From a virus, in the IMG/VR virus record IMGVR_UViG_3300021061_000022, positions 1 through 50,863 of that record: a stretch of DNA of 50,863 bases. The stretch is one strand, 5' to 3'. A program made the position numbers and the translations under genes. Positions 8,009 to 16,431 of this stretch are shown piece by piece. Within the stretch, counting starts at the first letter, position 1; the number at the start of each line of letters is the position of its first letter. The notes under the pieces were generated by a model. The model was not told the origin of the DNA. It saw only the letters and a program-made list of their open reading frames with translations, and did not search any database.

Positions 8009-8346
8009 TCCTGGCCCGCCTTGACGACCTCCGGGAGCGTGGTGAGCGCCGCGTCCAGCCCCGCCAGCCAGCCGGCGCAGTTGGCGATGTCCTCCCGGAG
8101 GAAGCGCATCTCGTCCGCGGTGACGCCCCGCCCGCGCGTCAGCCGGTGCTCGAGCCCCTTGAGCCGGCCCTGCTCACGTTCGCGGAGTTTGGTCAGCGCG
8201 TCCTGGAGGATGGCGAAGCCCGGGTGATTGATCGCCTGCGCGGCGCGCTCGGCCGAAGCCCGCTGCTCGTTCGTGACGGGCGGGCGTGGGGCTGTGGGCT
8301 GCTTCTCGTCGAGGTACTTCTGCCAGTCGTCCAGCGTGATCGTCAT
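8005..8346 (-). CDS. Helical hypothetical protein
   Basis: Encodes 113 residues from an ATG that overlaps the O-antigen ligase-like gene's stop (ATGA). A conserved-looking opening (ITLDDWQKYLDEKQP) is followed by two long helices (AILQDALTKLREREQGRL, ADEMRFLREDIANCAGWL). Short helical proteins of this type sit near portal genes in podovirus-like genomes. Function unknown. Confidence 0.75.
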   Translation of the reverse strand: MTITLDDWQKYLDEKQPTAPRPPVTNEQRASAERAAQAINHPGFAILQDALTKLREREQGRLKGLEHRLTRGRGVTADEMRFLREDIANCAGWLAGLDAALTTLPEVVKAGQE

Positions 8347-9404
8347 GCCACCCTCCGGGCCAGCATCACGGCGACCATGAGGGCCACCGTGGCCAGCGTG
8401 GCCACGCGCGTTGGGAAGTTCGCCAGACACGCCACGCCGAGCGCCAGCGCGGCGCCCGTCAGCGGGTCGGACAGGCCCAGGGCTGGTCCGTAGCGGTACG
8501 CCCACCAGCCGAGGACGAGGACACCGAGCAGTCCGTACTCGTAGAACATCTCGAGGTAGTCGTTGTGCGCCTCGTTGTAGACCTCGCCCGTCATCACGTT
8601 CTCCGACCGGACCCACGTCCGGGCGCGCTGCTGGAAGGCACCGTGGCCGGCGCCCACGAGGATCTGCGACCACGAGGCCACGCATTTTCGGGCCGTCACT
8701 TCCCAGATGCGGCGCCGGGCGAACACCGAGTCGCCGAGGTGACGGAACTTCCACCCGCGAGGATGGTGGCCGATCTTGACCATCCGGTAGCCCATCGCGC
8801 CGAGGATGACCGGCAGGGCGTAGAGCCACGCTTCAGGAATCACCCAGAGGACGCCAGCGGACGCGGCGGCGGTCGCCACGCTGGAGCGCGAGAGGAACAC
8901 GCCGACCGCGTAGACGAGCGCGAGCGGGACGCCGTAGTCCGTCAGGAACCCGAGCGGGATCAGGAGGGCGAGGTAGATGCCGAGGCCCGTCCGGTGGCCG
9001 AACGTCCCGTGGATGTTCGTCCCGTCGAGGAACACCGGCAGCTTGAAGTACTGGCAGACGCCGAGGGCGGTCTGGACGACGCCGAACACGAGGAGCGCGG
9101 TGAGCCAGAGGTCGATCGCCCACTGCGGCGCCGTCGTGCCGAGGAGGACGCCCATTGCGACGAACGGCCAGAGGAGTCCGCCTGAGATGCGGGGCCAGCC
9201 CTTGATCCACCACCAGACGCAGCCGGCGGCGGCGAGGACGCCGAGGCCCGGATCGACCCAGCCGGCGAACAGCGTGCCCGTCAGCATCCGGTAGAGGTCG
9301 CTCGGGACGTCACGGGTGGAGAACGGGCGACCGGGAAAGAGGGCGGCGAGGCCGAACGCGGCGATCGGCAGGAGGACGAGAACGATGAGCCAGGCGAGCG
9401 TCAT
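8343..9404 (-). CDS. O-antigen ligase / Wzy-like polymerase membrane protein
   Basis: Encodes 353 residues with about ten hydrophobic segments. It carries the hallmarks of the Wzy_C/WaaL family: GTFGHRTGLGIYLAL (133-147), a Ser-Arg-Ser segment (about 172-174), GAGHGAF (251-257) at the start of the large periplasmic loop, and AHNDYLE (279-285) followed by E289 and GLLG. Family members join or polymerise O-antigen on lipid A-core at the periplasmic face. The gene sits between portal and capsid genes, a place normally held by virion genes. It could change host surface glycan to block superinfection or aid release. Start ATG at 9404, only six bases from the divergent gene. Confidence 0.87.
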   Translation of the reverse strand: MTLAWLIVLVLLPIAAFGLAALFPGRPFSTRDVPSDLYRMLTGTLFAGWVDPGLGVLAAAGCVWWWIKGWPRISGGLLWPFVAMGVLLGTTAPQWAIDLWLTALLVFGVVQTALGVCQYFKLPVFLDGTNIHGTFGHRTGLGIYLALLIPLGFLTDYGVPLALVYAVGVFLSRSSVATAAASAGVLWVIPEAWLYALPVILGAMGYRMVKIGHHPRGWKFRHLGDSVFARRRIWEVTARKCVASWSQILVGAGHGAFQQRARTWVRSENVMTGEVYNEAHNDYLEMFYEYGLLGVLVLGWWAYRYGPALGLSDPLTGAALALGVACLANFPTRVATLATVALMVAVMLARRVA

Positions 9405-9410
9405 ATACTC

Positions 9411-9689
9411 GTGGGCGTGAAGTGCCGCTTCTGCCAAGACGACGAGGGCCACCCGATCACCGCGGCCTGCTTCAACGCCCAAGCCGAGTCGGTGCTGGCG
9501 ACGCTCTCCGTCGTCGCGCTGGCACCGATGAACGCGGTTCCGCTGTCGTGGTCCGTGATGGCAGATTCAGGGGAGTCGGGGCGCTGGATCGAGTTCCACG
9601 AGGGGCGGATCATCGACGCCCAGCCGCACGATGACGGCGTAATCGTCACGGTCGAGAACGGCAAGCAGTACATCATCCGTCCGACGTAG
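9411..9689 (+). CDS. Plus-strand small protein with CxxC, likely accessory (moron) gene
   Basis: Encodes 92 residues (GTG at 9411; a second GTG at 9417 is equally possible). It starts with KCRFCQDDEGHPITAACF, a possible zinc site, and ends with a strand-rich unit (WIEFHEGRIIDAQPHDDGV, then VTVENGKQYIIRP). It is one of only four plus-strand genes, divergent from the O-antigen ligase-like gene and overlapping the portal gene end by 17 bases. TATACT at 9403-9408 could be a -10 box for a leaderless message. Isolated reversed genes like this are often expressed in lysogens. Confidence 0.66.
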   Translation: MGVKCRFCQDDEGHPITAACFNAQAESVLATLSVVALAPMNAVPLSWSVMADSGESGRWIEFHEGRIIDAQPHDDGVIVTVENGKQYIIRPT

Positions 9690-12060
9690 CCCCCGCCAGT
9701 TCATCACTCGACGGGGCTTCCGTCTGCATCCCCGGCGCCTCTCCCGCGGACGGCTGGCTCCCCTGCCCCTGTCCGCTGTTGCCGAGCGACGACGAGAAGT
9801 CGGCCGCCGCCTGCGCGAGCTGCTGCGCCTTCATCTGCTCCTGAATCAGGATGCTCACCTGCTGGAGATAGGCACGGAACAGCCCGGCCTGCGGCGCCGT
9901 CAGGAATCCGAAGTTGTCCGACTGCATGAACTTCTGAAGGTTCATCAGGTGCTCGGTCGGCTCCTCAAGCGGCGTGCCCACCGGCAGGGCGTTCGTCTCC
10001 ATGATCGCGAGGATGGCCTCCTCGGCGGTGATCTTCGGCCCCGAGGTCACGCCGAGCGGCTTCTTGATGTACCGCGAGGGATCGAGCGTCGCCGCTTTGA
10101 TGAGGTCGGTCTGCCAGTTGTAGTACTGCTCGGCGCTGACCGTGCCGACCTGGAAGGACAGCGGGTTGAACACCGCCATGCCGATCGCCTGGAGCGCCTG
10201 CTGCACGAGCCCCTTGTTCGTGTTCAGCAGCGTCGGCTGCCAGTCCCACGCGATCGGGATGGCGACGTCGAGCGGGTCCGCGATCTCGCGATACGGGTCC
10301 TCGTGCTCCTCCAGTTGCCCCGAGGCGAGGTACTGCTTGCGCTTCTTGAGGAACCGCCCGTTCAGGAGGTGGAACTGCTCCCACACCTGCCGGAGCCCCA
10401 TGAACAGCCTGCGAAGAATTTGCTCCGGCATCGCCGCGCCCTGCTGGAGGATCGCCATCGTCGTCCCGAGCGTGCGGAGCGCCGACGCCTTGCCCTGCGG
10501 CACCTGACCACGCTGGATCGGGCCGATCTGCGTCACGTCGTCCATGAACTGCTTGGCGAGGCCCACCATGTTGAACCCGAACGTCTGGTCCGCGTGCGGC
10601 AGCGTCGGGAAGAACACGTCCTGCTGCGGGTTGTCGATCGGGTAGAGATCGCCCGGCCACAGCTTGATCGCTTCGGGCTTCATGCCACTGGACGCCCGGT
10701 AGAACCCGAACGGACGGTTGGCGAGGTCGCCGTTGTCCGTCATCTGGTTCAACATGACGTGCAGGAAGTCGTGCAGCCCCTCCATCACCTCGAGGAGCGA
10801 GATGCCGTAGATCTGGCCCTCGACGGGGATGTAACACGTATGCGACATGGGCCGGGTCAGCGGGATGCCGGGGGAGAGCTCCGTCAGGTACTTCGCGCGG
10901 ATCAGGGTTTCGGATTCGCGGAGCACCCAGAAGATCACTTCTTCCTGGAGGCCGTCGTCATCGACGTCCCATCCCCCGAACCACTGGATCAGCGTGAGCC
11001 ACTGCTTGTCGTAGTCGTGGGGGCCGGACGGCTGGATGCCGGCGGCGTCTTCCTTCTGCTGCTTCGGCCCGTCGTCCGTCTCCCCGCCGTCGGTCGGGAC
11101 GCGCCCCTCGGCCGCCGCCAGGATCTGCTTCCAGTCGTCGTCGGTGATGAGGTCGTAGATGCCGTCTTTCTCACCGCGCTTGAGTTCATCGACGGTGATG
11201 CGGCTCATGCGCGCGACCCACGGGGCGCCCTTCGGATTGTGCGGCGTGACGGGCTGCGGGTTCTCGCAGCGCACCGGCACCACGACGTCCTCGAGGTCGT
11301 CCACGATGGCGGTGGGGCCATCGAACGTCGTCGCGTCCCAGACGGCGACGAGCTCCAGGCGTTCCTCGTCCTTCTCCCAGACGGTGAAGTCCACTTCCGT
11401 CCGCTGCTGGTCGTCGTTGACGAAGGCGCCCGCCCAGACGGTGCCGTGTTCGTTCTTCGCGACGAGTTCGGTGACCTGGGGGAACAGGTCAGGGATCGCC
11501 ACGGCCATCGATTCGATCAGCGGCCGGTCGTCCTTGGGCAGGACCCGAACGTCGGTGAGTCGCGAAGAATGCTTGACCCACGGCTGGAAGCTGAAGACCG
11601 CGGGGTCCTTGCAGAACTGCGCGATGTACTTCTGGATGAACTGCTCGCCGTTGCCTTCCACGAACAGCTGGTAGTCGATCAGCTGATTGGCGGCCTCGGC
11701 CTTGTCGCGGAGATCCTTGCGCACCTTCGGCTCGAACGGCGGGCGAATGCCCATGACGGCGTTGAACAGGCCGGCCTCGACGCGCAGCTCGTTCGCCATC
11801 ATCGCGGGATAGTGGTGATTGGAGCAGCCGTCCCACGGCGGGGACTCGCGCTGCGTCCAGCCGCGGAACTTGGCGTAGCGTTCCATGCGCTTGTCGAGCC
11901 ACGTCTGGCGCTCGCCCATCGCGTCGTCCACTCGCTCGATGACGCCCTGCACGACGTCGGTGGCGTCGACCGACATGCGACGCTTGCGAAGCCTCGGGCC
12001 GGGCTCGGGCTTCTCGTCGGGAGCAGCGAGGTTCAGCGGGTTCGCGTAGTCGTCGGCCAT
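9673..12060 (-). CDS. Portal protein
   Basis: Encodes 795 residues. Podovirus-type portal features: an acidic/basic N-terminus, SPPWDGCSNHHYPAMMANEL, long helical middle with GQIYGISLLEVMEGLHDFLH, DLYPIDNPQQDVFFP, and a Gln-rich C-terminus (QQVSILIQEQMKAQQLAQ). Length is typical of the 700-800-residue portals of this group. It forms the twelve-fold ring for DNA entry at the head vertex and works with the large terminase 900 bases upstream. ATG overlaps the previous stop as TGATG. Confidence 0.9.
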   Translation of the reverse strand: MADDYANPLNLAAPDEKPEPGPRLRKRRMSVDATDVVQGVIERVDDAMGERQTWLDKRMERYAKFRGWTQRESPPWDGCSNHHYPAMMANELRVEAGLFNAVMGIRPPFEPKVRKDLRDKAEAANQLIDYQLFVEGNGEQFIQKYIAQFCKDPAVFSFQPWVKHSSRLTDVRVLPKDDRPLIESMAVAIPDLFPQVTELVAKNEHGTVWAGAFVNDDQQRTEVDFTVWEKDEERLELVAVWDATTFDGPTAIVDDLEDVVVPVRCENPQPVTPHNPKGAPWVARMSRITVDELKRGEKDGIYDLITDDDWKQILAAAEGRVPTDGGETDDGPKQQKEDAAGIQPSGPHDYDKQWLTLIQWFGGWDVDDDGLQEEVIFWVLRESETLIRAKYLTELSPGIPLTRPMSHTCYIPVEGQIYGISLLEVMEGLHDFLHVMLNQMTDNGDLANRPFGFYRASSGMKPEAIKLWPGDLYPIDNPQQDVFFPTLPHADQTFGFNMVGLAKQFMDDVTQIGPIQRGQVPQGKASALRTLGTTMAILQQGAAMPEQILRRLFMGLRQVWEQFHLLNGRFLKKRKQYLASGQLEEHEDPYREIADPLDVAIPIAWDWQPTLLNTNKGLVQQALQAIGMAVFNPLSFQVGTVSAEQYYNWQTDLIKAATLDPSRYIKKPLGVTSGPKITAEEAILAIMETNALPVGTPLEEPTEHLMNLQKFMQSDNFGFLTAPQAGLFRAYLQQVSILIQEQMKAQQLAQAAADFSSSLGNSGQGQGSQPSAGEAPGMQTEAPSSDELAGATSDG

Positions 12061-12233
12061 CAGTAGAACAGCCTGAAGTGACGGATCTCGCTGTAGTCAG
12101 CGTCGTGCGCGACGAGATGCGCTGCGCGGCGCAGCCACGACACGAGCGCGGCGCGCTCCTTCGCGTTCATCTTGCCGTGCAGACTGATACGGCACCGCAG
12201 GCGTTCACCTTTACGCGGACGTGCTTGCTTCAT
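12060..12233 (-). CDS. Small basic protein
   Basis: Encodes 57 residues, ATGA-coupled to the gene before it. Begins MKQARPRKGERLRCRISLHG and continues as a basic helix (MNAKERAALVSWLRRAAHL). Possibly nucleic-acid-binding; unassigned. Confidence 0.68.
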   Translation of the reverse strand: MKQARPRKGERLRCRISLHGKMNAKERAALVSWLRRAAHLVAHDADYSEIRHFRLFY

Positions 12234-12493
12234 CCCAACACCAGTCCTTCCAGCGCGCGCGGACGGCGCGGCAAGTCTTGCGGCACGAGGAGCAGCGGGA
12301 CCCGCTCCCGGATGGCGGCGATCTCTTGATCGAGGAGCCGGTTGTAGCGTTCCTCCGTCACGAGACACGCCGCGGCGAACTGCTTGTACTGCTCGTGGCA
12401 GCCGGCGCAGTAGCGGGCTTCGTGGCCGTCGGCGTTCACGAACGTCAGCGCGTCGGGAGCGACGGGTTCGCGGCAACCATCACAGGCGATCAT
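12230..12493 (-). CDS. Zinc-ribbon protein
   Basis: Encodes 87 residues: MIACDGCREPVAPDAL and ARYCAGCHEQY give two CxxC knuckles 23 residues apart, a classic zinc ribbon, followed by a charged helix (TEERYNRLLDQEIAAIRERV). ATGA overlap upstream. Located between terminase and portal. Confidence 0.78.
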   Translation of the reverse strand: MIACDGCREPVAPDALTFVNADGHEARYCAGCHEQYKQFAAACLVTEERYNRLLDQEIAAIRERVPLLLVPQDLPRRPRALEGLVLG

Positions 12494-12663
12494 CGGCAGA
12501 TCTTCGACACTTCGTCCGCGTGCGTCTTACACGTCAGGACGGCTTGGCCTTGCGCGAGATTCACGAACCAGCAGCCGCAGGTTCGGATCTCGCAGATCGG
12601 TATCGTTCTGAGCGAGTCGGCCATCGTCATGTTGCCGGCGAACAAGTCGCGACCGTCGATCAT
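12490..12663 (-). CDS. Cys-rich small protein
   Basis: Encodes 57 residues with five Cys and one His in the C-terminal half (CEIRTCGCWF ... LTCKTHADEVSKIC). ATGA couples it to the gene upstream. Probably binds one zinc. Unknown role. Confidence 0.68.
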   Translation of the reverse strand: MIDGRDLFAGNMTMADSLRTIPICEIRTCGCWFVNLAQGQAVLTCKTHADEVSKICR

Positions 12664-12971
12664 CGGAACACCCTCGTCATGGCTTCTCCGCAGCAGGACG
12701 GCGTGTGCCCCGTGAACGGCGGGCTGCCATCGCACGGCTCGAACCCGTTGAAGTAATGGCCGGGCTGGTGCCGGAACTCGTGGAGGATGACGCGGTAGGC
12801 GCGCCCCCCACACTTCCGGCACGTCAGCCACGCATCGTGTTCGTGCCGCCCGGAACAGTGCTGGGCGCACGTAGGACCTTCCGGCGGCAGCGGAAGCGTG
12901 CGCGGCGCCGTCCCGGGCAGCACGAGGCGTTGCTTCTGCGCGAAGATCTGGTCCCAGCGTTCGTCGCTCAT
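12660..12971 (-). CDS. Zinc-binding protein downstream of large terminase
   Basis: Encodes 103 residues with several Cys/His clusters: CAQHCSGRHEHD, TCRKCGGRAYRV, HEFRHQPGHYF and PSCCGEAM. The spacing allows two zinc sites. The ATG overlaps the terminase stop (ATGA), so its dose is tied to terminase. HEFRH fits HExxH, but its position among many Cys makes a structural site more likely. Confidence 0.75.
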   Translation of the reverse strand: MSDERWDQIFAQKQRLVLPGTAPRTLPLPPEGPTCAQHCSGRHEHDAWLTCRKCGGRAYRVILHEFRHQPGHYFNGFEPCDGSPPFTGHTPSCCGEAMTRVFR

Positions 12972-14662
12972 CCGCGTCTCCGATGCTGGAACACCATCCC
13001 GCGCGTGTAGCCGGTGAACGACGGCCGGTCGAGCGCGAAGTAGCGGACGAGATCCGGGAAGTCCTTGTGACGGTCCCTAACCTTCTCCTTCGGCTCCTTG
13101 TCGCCGCCGCGCGTCCACTCGTCCCACGTCCAGTGGGTCATCCCGTAGATGAACTTCGGGCACGTGTTGAACACCGCGAACCGTGGACGGCGGGTCCGGG
13201 GATCGGGACGCAGGAGTTCGTTGACCTGCGAGATGCCGGCGTTGATCTCGTCGTTCGCGAGATCGCAGCGGATGCCTTCTTGGTCGTACTCCTTGCGGAT
13301 CGTCCACCCGCGCTGCATCCGGTCGTTCGTCTCGGTGGCGATGTTCGGGTCCATCAACCGCTTCACCGGACGCATCCGATGGCGCTCCTCGAAGGAGCGG
13401 ATTTCGCGCGCGACGTCCTTCGCGGTGCCCGTCGCCTCGAGCTCCCCGACCATGAACACGTCGTCTGACGGCGCCACCGCGAACCAGCCGATCGCGTCTG
13501 CCTTTCGAGGATGCGGGTCGATCACCATGACGACGGGCCAGCCGGCGGGAATCGGGAACGGCTCGATCACGTGCGAGAACTGCGAGAGATCGTCGCCCTT
13601 GCACGTCGGGCACGACCCGTCGATGCCGAGCACGCGCTTCTGGCAGCGGTAGCACCACGTCGCGTAGGTGCGCTCGAACATCGAGTACACGACGCCCGAG
13701 AGATGGATGAACCGGCCGTAGAGTCGAACGGCCCGCTGCTCGTCGGTCAGTCGTTCCGCGATCGCCTGCACGTCCTCCGGAGAGAGGATCGTGTTGCGCT
13801 CGGTGAACAACTGGATGGTGTCGATCTCCGGGTGCTGGTTCGGCCCCGGGAGTCCTGGTTCATAGATCTCGTCGAAGAACCACGCGGCATCGACCTGGGC
13901 GGACCCGGCTTCGTCCGGGGGCGTGAACGCCGTGTAGAGCTGGCCGCGGACGTCGAGCGTGCGTAGCCGGTTTTCCCGGTAGATGTCCGAGGGTGGCAAT
14001 TCGTCGTGGCCGACCCAGTGCAGCGAGGACCCCGCGAACGCCGAGAGGTCCTGGTCGTAGGACATCAGCTGAATCGTGGACGTGCCGCTGACGGAGTTGA
14101 TGGAGCCGTCCGCCCCCCGCCAGTACGAGTCCACGCTGACGTGGAGGGTCCGATAGCGTTCGGAGTACGCCTTTTCCCACGACCCGCCGGCCAGACAGTG
14201 CCGGGGAATCCATCCCCAGTGACCGCGGCCGTCGTTCGGGTCGCCGACGCCGTTCCACTGATCCCAGCGCAGCTTCGGCTTGATGACGGGCTCGATCGTG
14301 TCCGTCAGCGAGTTGCACACGAGGCGGGCGCGGATCGGGGCGCGGATCTTCTCGCGCGGATACGTCCCCATCAGAGACACCGGGATGTGGCCCGTCGCCT
14401 GAATCGCCAGTTCCGCCAGCATCGTGTCCGTCTTGCTCGAGCGGTTGCCGCCGACGATGGCGACCTCGCGCTTCATGCTCGTGTGCGCCTTGAGCGCGTC
14501 GGGATTGCGGACCTGGTAGTAGGCGAGCTGCGTGCCCTTGCGGTCCTCCTGCAAGGCCTGGGTGGTCTGCATCAGGACCGTGCGGAACCACGCCGGATTC
14601 TCCCGCGCCCTCGCGATCAGCTCGTCCTGCGAGAGCTCGGAGAGATCCTTGAGGTCGATCAC
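12968..14662 (-). CDS. Terminase large subunit with inserted zinc ribbon
   Basis: Encodes 564 residues from a GTG (GTGA overlap). Walker A is GGNRSSKT (71-78), Walker B is WVGHDE (216-221). A zinc ribbon (CYRC ... CPTC, about residues 325-345) lies between ATPase and nuclease parts, then VVMVIDPHPRKADA begins the RNase H-like nuclease, with MDPNIATETNDRM and DFPDLVRYFALDRP near the end. It is the motor that cuts and pumps DNA into the head with the small subunit two genes upstream. The zinc insertion fits the genome's wealth of zinc ribbons. Confidence 0.92.
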   Translation of the reverse strand: MIDLKDLSELSQDELIARARENPAWFRTVLMQTTQALQEDRKGTQLAYYQVRNPDALKAHTSMKREVAIVGGNRSSKTDTMLAELAIQATGHIPVSLMGTYPREKIRAPIRARLVCNSLTDTIEPVIKPKLRWDQWNGVGDPNDGRGHWGWIPRHCLAGGSWEKAYSERYRTLHVSVDSYWRGADGSINSVSGTSTIQLMSYDQDLSAFAGSSLHWVGHDELPPSDIYRENRLRTLDVRGQLYTAFTPPDEAGSAQVDAAWFFDEIYEPGLPGPNQHPEIDTIQLFTERNTILSPEDVQAIAERLTDEQRAVRLYGRFIHLSGVVYSMFERTYATWCYRCQKRVLGIDGSCPTCKGDDLSQFSHVIEPFPIPAGWPVVMVIDPHPRKADAIGWFAVAPSDDVFMVGELEATGTAKDVAREIRSFEERHRMRPVKRLMDPNIATETNDRMQRGWTIRKEYDQEGIRCDLANDEINAGISQVNELLRPDPRTRRPRFAVFNTCPKFIYGMTHWTWDEWTRGGDKEPKEKVRDRHKDFPDLVRYFALDRPSFTGYTRGMVFQHRRRG

Positions 14663-15936
14663 GCGGGCTGGTGCTTCAACTGTCCGAGGCGGCGACAGAC
14701 CGCCATCCCGACCCGCATCAGCCCCTTGCCGACCACCGAGTCCCCGTGGGCCATCTCGCGCGTCCACGGCTCCGCCACGACCCACACGAGGCGGGTGACG
14801 ACCGAGGACCGGCGCATCGCGCGCACGACGGTCGGCGCCCAGCGGTAGTAGCCGGCGAGGACGACGGGATCGACCGTGCGGCCGAACGCCTCGTCCGCCT
14901 TCCACGTCGCCTCATCGAGGTAGCCCTGGCGGTAGAGCTCCGTGCAGATGACGGTGGCCCCGCCGGCACCTCCCCCTCCGCCGCCCGCGGCCCCCCCGTC
15001 GCTCTCGTCGCCGCTGCCGCTCGGGCCCGCCGTCCCGGTCCCCGAAGACGTCCCACCGCCATCCGTTTCGTCGCCGCTCGGTGCCGGCCCGGTGCCGGTC
15101 GGCCCCATCCCCGTGTCTTCGCTGAAGGTGACCGGCGCGGTGGTCGTCGTGTCCGGCATCCCGCCGCGGACCCCTGACGAGAACAAGCCCGGCTGACCCT
15201 GAAGGCCCGTCACGGCGGTGGTCGGCGCCGCGGTGAACGACGGGTTCGACAGATCCCCGAAGGTCGGCGACGGGATGCCGGACTCACTCAGCGGCCCCGT
15301 CCCGAGCGCCCCGACCGCGATCCCGCTGCTGTTCGGCGTCGAGGTGGTCGTCGGAGACGTCGTGCCGCTCAGGAACCCCTCCAGCCCGTTCACGACGCCT
15401 TGCAGCCCGCTCACCGTCGCCTGGGACGCCGGGGGGGCCGGCCCGAACGCCCCGAGGCCGAAGTTCGCCAGGCTCGCGGCCAGCCCCAGTCCCGGCACCG
15501 CGGCGTTCGCGATCGTCCCGACGAGGCCGTTCGCCACCGTCGAGGGAATGCCGAACTGCGCGCCGAGCTGGGCCGCCGGGGTCGCGGACGCGATCGTCCC
15601 CAGATCCCCGAGCAGACCGCCGGAGTTCCCGTGCCCGCCGGAGACCCCGGAGCCCGCGCCCGGCGCCGATGGAGCGCCCGCTTCTCCGGTTGGCCCGCCG
15701 GGGGTCCCTGGCGAATTGATCTGCCCGGTTACGGATTCGGCGTTGCCGATCGCCCCCTCAAAGAACCCGATGCCGGGGTTGTACGGGGCCGGGGACGCCG
15801 CCGGCATGAACGTGGACGGCTGCCCCGGAAACGCCGTGTCCGACCCCTGGACGCCCGGCAGCGTCACCGGCTGGCCTGACGGACGCCCGGGATAGGCAAT
15901 GTCCAGCCCGGCCAGACTCAGCGGAGCCGTCAGCAT
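14659..15936 (-). CDS. Low-complexity protein with C-terminal conserved domain, between terminase genes
   Basis: Encodes 425 residues. About 320 residues are Gly/Pro/Ser/Thr/Ala-rich, with collagen-like stretches (NSPGTPGG, GDESDGGAAGGGGGG). The last 105 residues form a compact domain starting ICTELYRQGYLDEATWKADE and containing LAGYYRWAPTVVRAMRRS, a pattern I associate with phage proteins that follow long flexible linkers. A helix-turn region near 120-170 (AAQLGAQFGIPSTVANGLV) is more hydrophobic. Sits between small and large terminase; virion-structural role suspected, not proven. Confidence 0.8.
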   Translation of the reverse strand: MLTAPLSLAGLDIAYPGRPSGQPVTLPGVQGSDTAFPGQPSTFMPAASPAPYNPGIGFFEGAIGNAESVTGQINSPGTPGGPTGEAGAPSAPGAGSGVSGGHGNSGGLLGDLGTIASATPAAQLGAQFGIPSTVANGLVGTIANAAVPGLGLAASLANFGLGAFGPAPPASQATVSGLQGVVNGLEGFLSGTTSPTTTSTPNSSGIAVGALGTGPLSESGIPSPTFGDLSNPSFTAAPTTAVTGLQGQPGLFSSGVRGGMPDTTTTAPVTFSEDTGMGPTGTGPAPSGDETDGGGTSSGTGTAGPSGSGDESDGGAAGGGGGGAGGATVICTELYRQGYLDEATWKADEAFGRTVDPVVLAGYYRWAPTVVRAMRRSSVVTRLVWVVAEPWTREMAHGDSVVGKGLMRVGMAVCRRLGQLKHQPA

Positions 15937-16382
15937 CAGCGCGCCTCCTTCGGCATCTCCGCCTCGATGATCCGGGCCACCTGCCCGAGCCGTGATACCA
16001 GCTCCGGCATCGACACCCGGACCTCGTGGAGGTTCGCCACCAACTGCGTCGGCTGCCCGCTCAGGAGCTGCACCTTCTCCGTCGAGATCCCCATCGTGAT
16101 CGCCAGCGCCTGCCGGTCCTTCGGGCTCAGATCCGCCTTCCGCATCCCGTCATAGGCCCCGAAGAACGTGTCATGCCACGCCGCCAGCATCTCCGGCACG
16201 TGCGACTTCTTCAGCGCGTCGATCTCCGGTCCCAGATGCGAGAGGATGTCCCGCACCGTCCGGCGCGGAACCCCCGTCTCGGAGGCAATGGACGGCGTAC
16301 AGGCCTCTCCCCGAAGCGCCAGGTTCCGCGCCGCCGCTTCCGCTACGGCCCGGACCTGTTCCGGCTGAACCCGGGTAGCCAC
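15936..16382 (-). CDS. Terminase small subunit (candidate)
   Basis: Encodes 148 residues from GTG. The N-terminal half holds a helix-turn-helix-like segment (ACTPSIASETGVPRRTVRDIL), the rest is helical (RQALAITMGISTEKVQLLSG, VSRLGQVARIIEAEMP). Size, position two genes before the large subunit and the DNA-binding start fit the recognition subunit. No Shine-Dalgarno is visible; a promoter -10 box lies six bases before the start, so the message may be leaderless. Confidence 0.72.
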   Translation of the reverse strand: MATRVQPEQVRAVAEAAARNLALRGEACTPSIASETGVPRRTVRDILSHLGPEIDALKKSHVPEMLAAWHDTFFGAYDGMRKADLSPKDRQALAITMGISTEKVQLLSGQPTQLVANLHEVRVSMPELVSRLGQVARIIEAEMPKEAR

Positions 16383-16388
16383 GGCCGA

Positions 16389-16422
16389 ATCGTATCACGC
16401 TATTCCCGACCGGAAATAGTGC
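16389..16422 (-). promoter_or_regulatory. Candidate late promoter with palindromic operator
   Basis: A -10-like TACGAT (16389-16394) lies six bases before the small terminase start. The palindrome ATTTCCGGTCGGGAAT (16402-16417) covers the expected -35 position. The whole 25-base block 16398-16422 recurs at 17132-17156. No good -35 is present, as expected for activator-dependent phage late promoters; repression is equally possible. Confidence 0.5.
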
Positions 16423-16431
16423 CTTTTACAC

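Noticed and set aside
9401-9676. Minus-strand 91-codon frame between portal and ligase genes
   Set aside because: It is the antisense of the plus-strand zinc-knuckle gene and has poor composition.
9949-12066. 705-codon open frame on the plus strand opposite the portal gene
   Set aside because: Composition is Arg/His/Leu/Val-rich antisense reading of a clear portal; typical shadow in GC-rich DNA.
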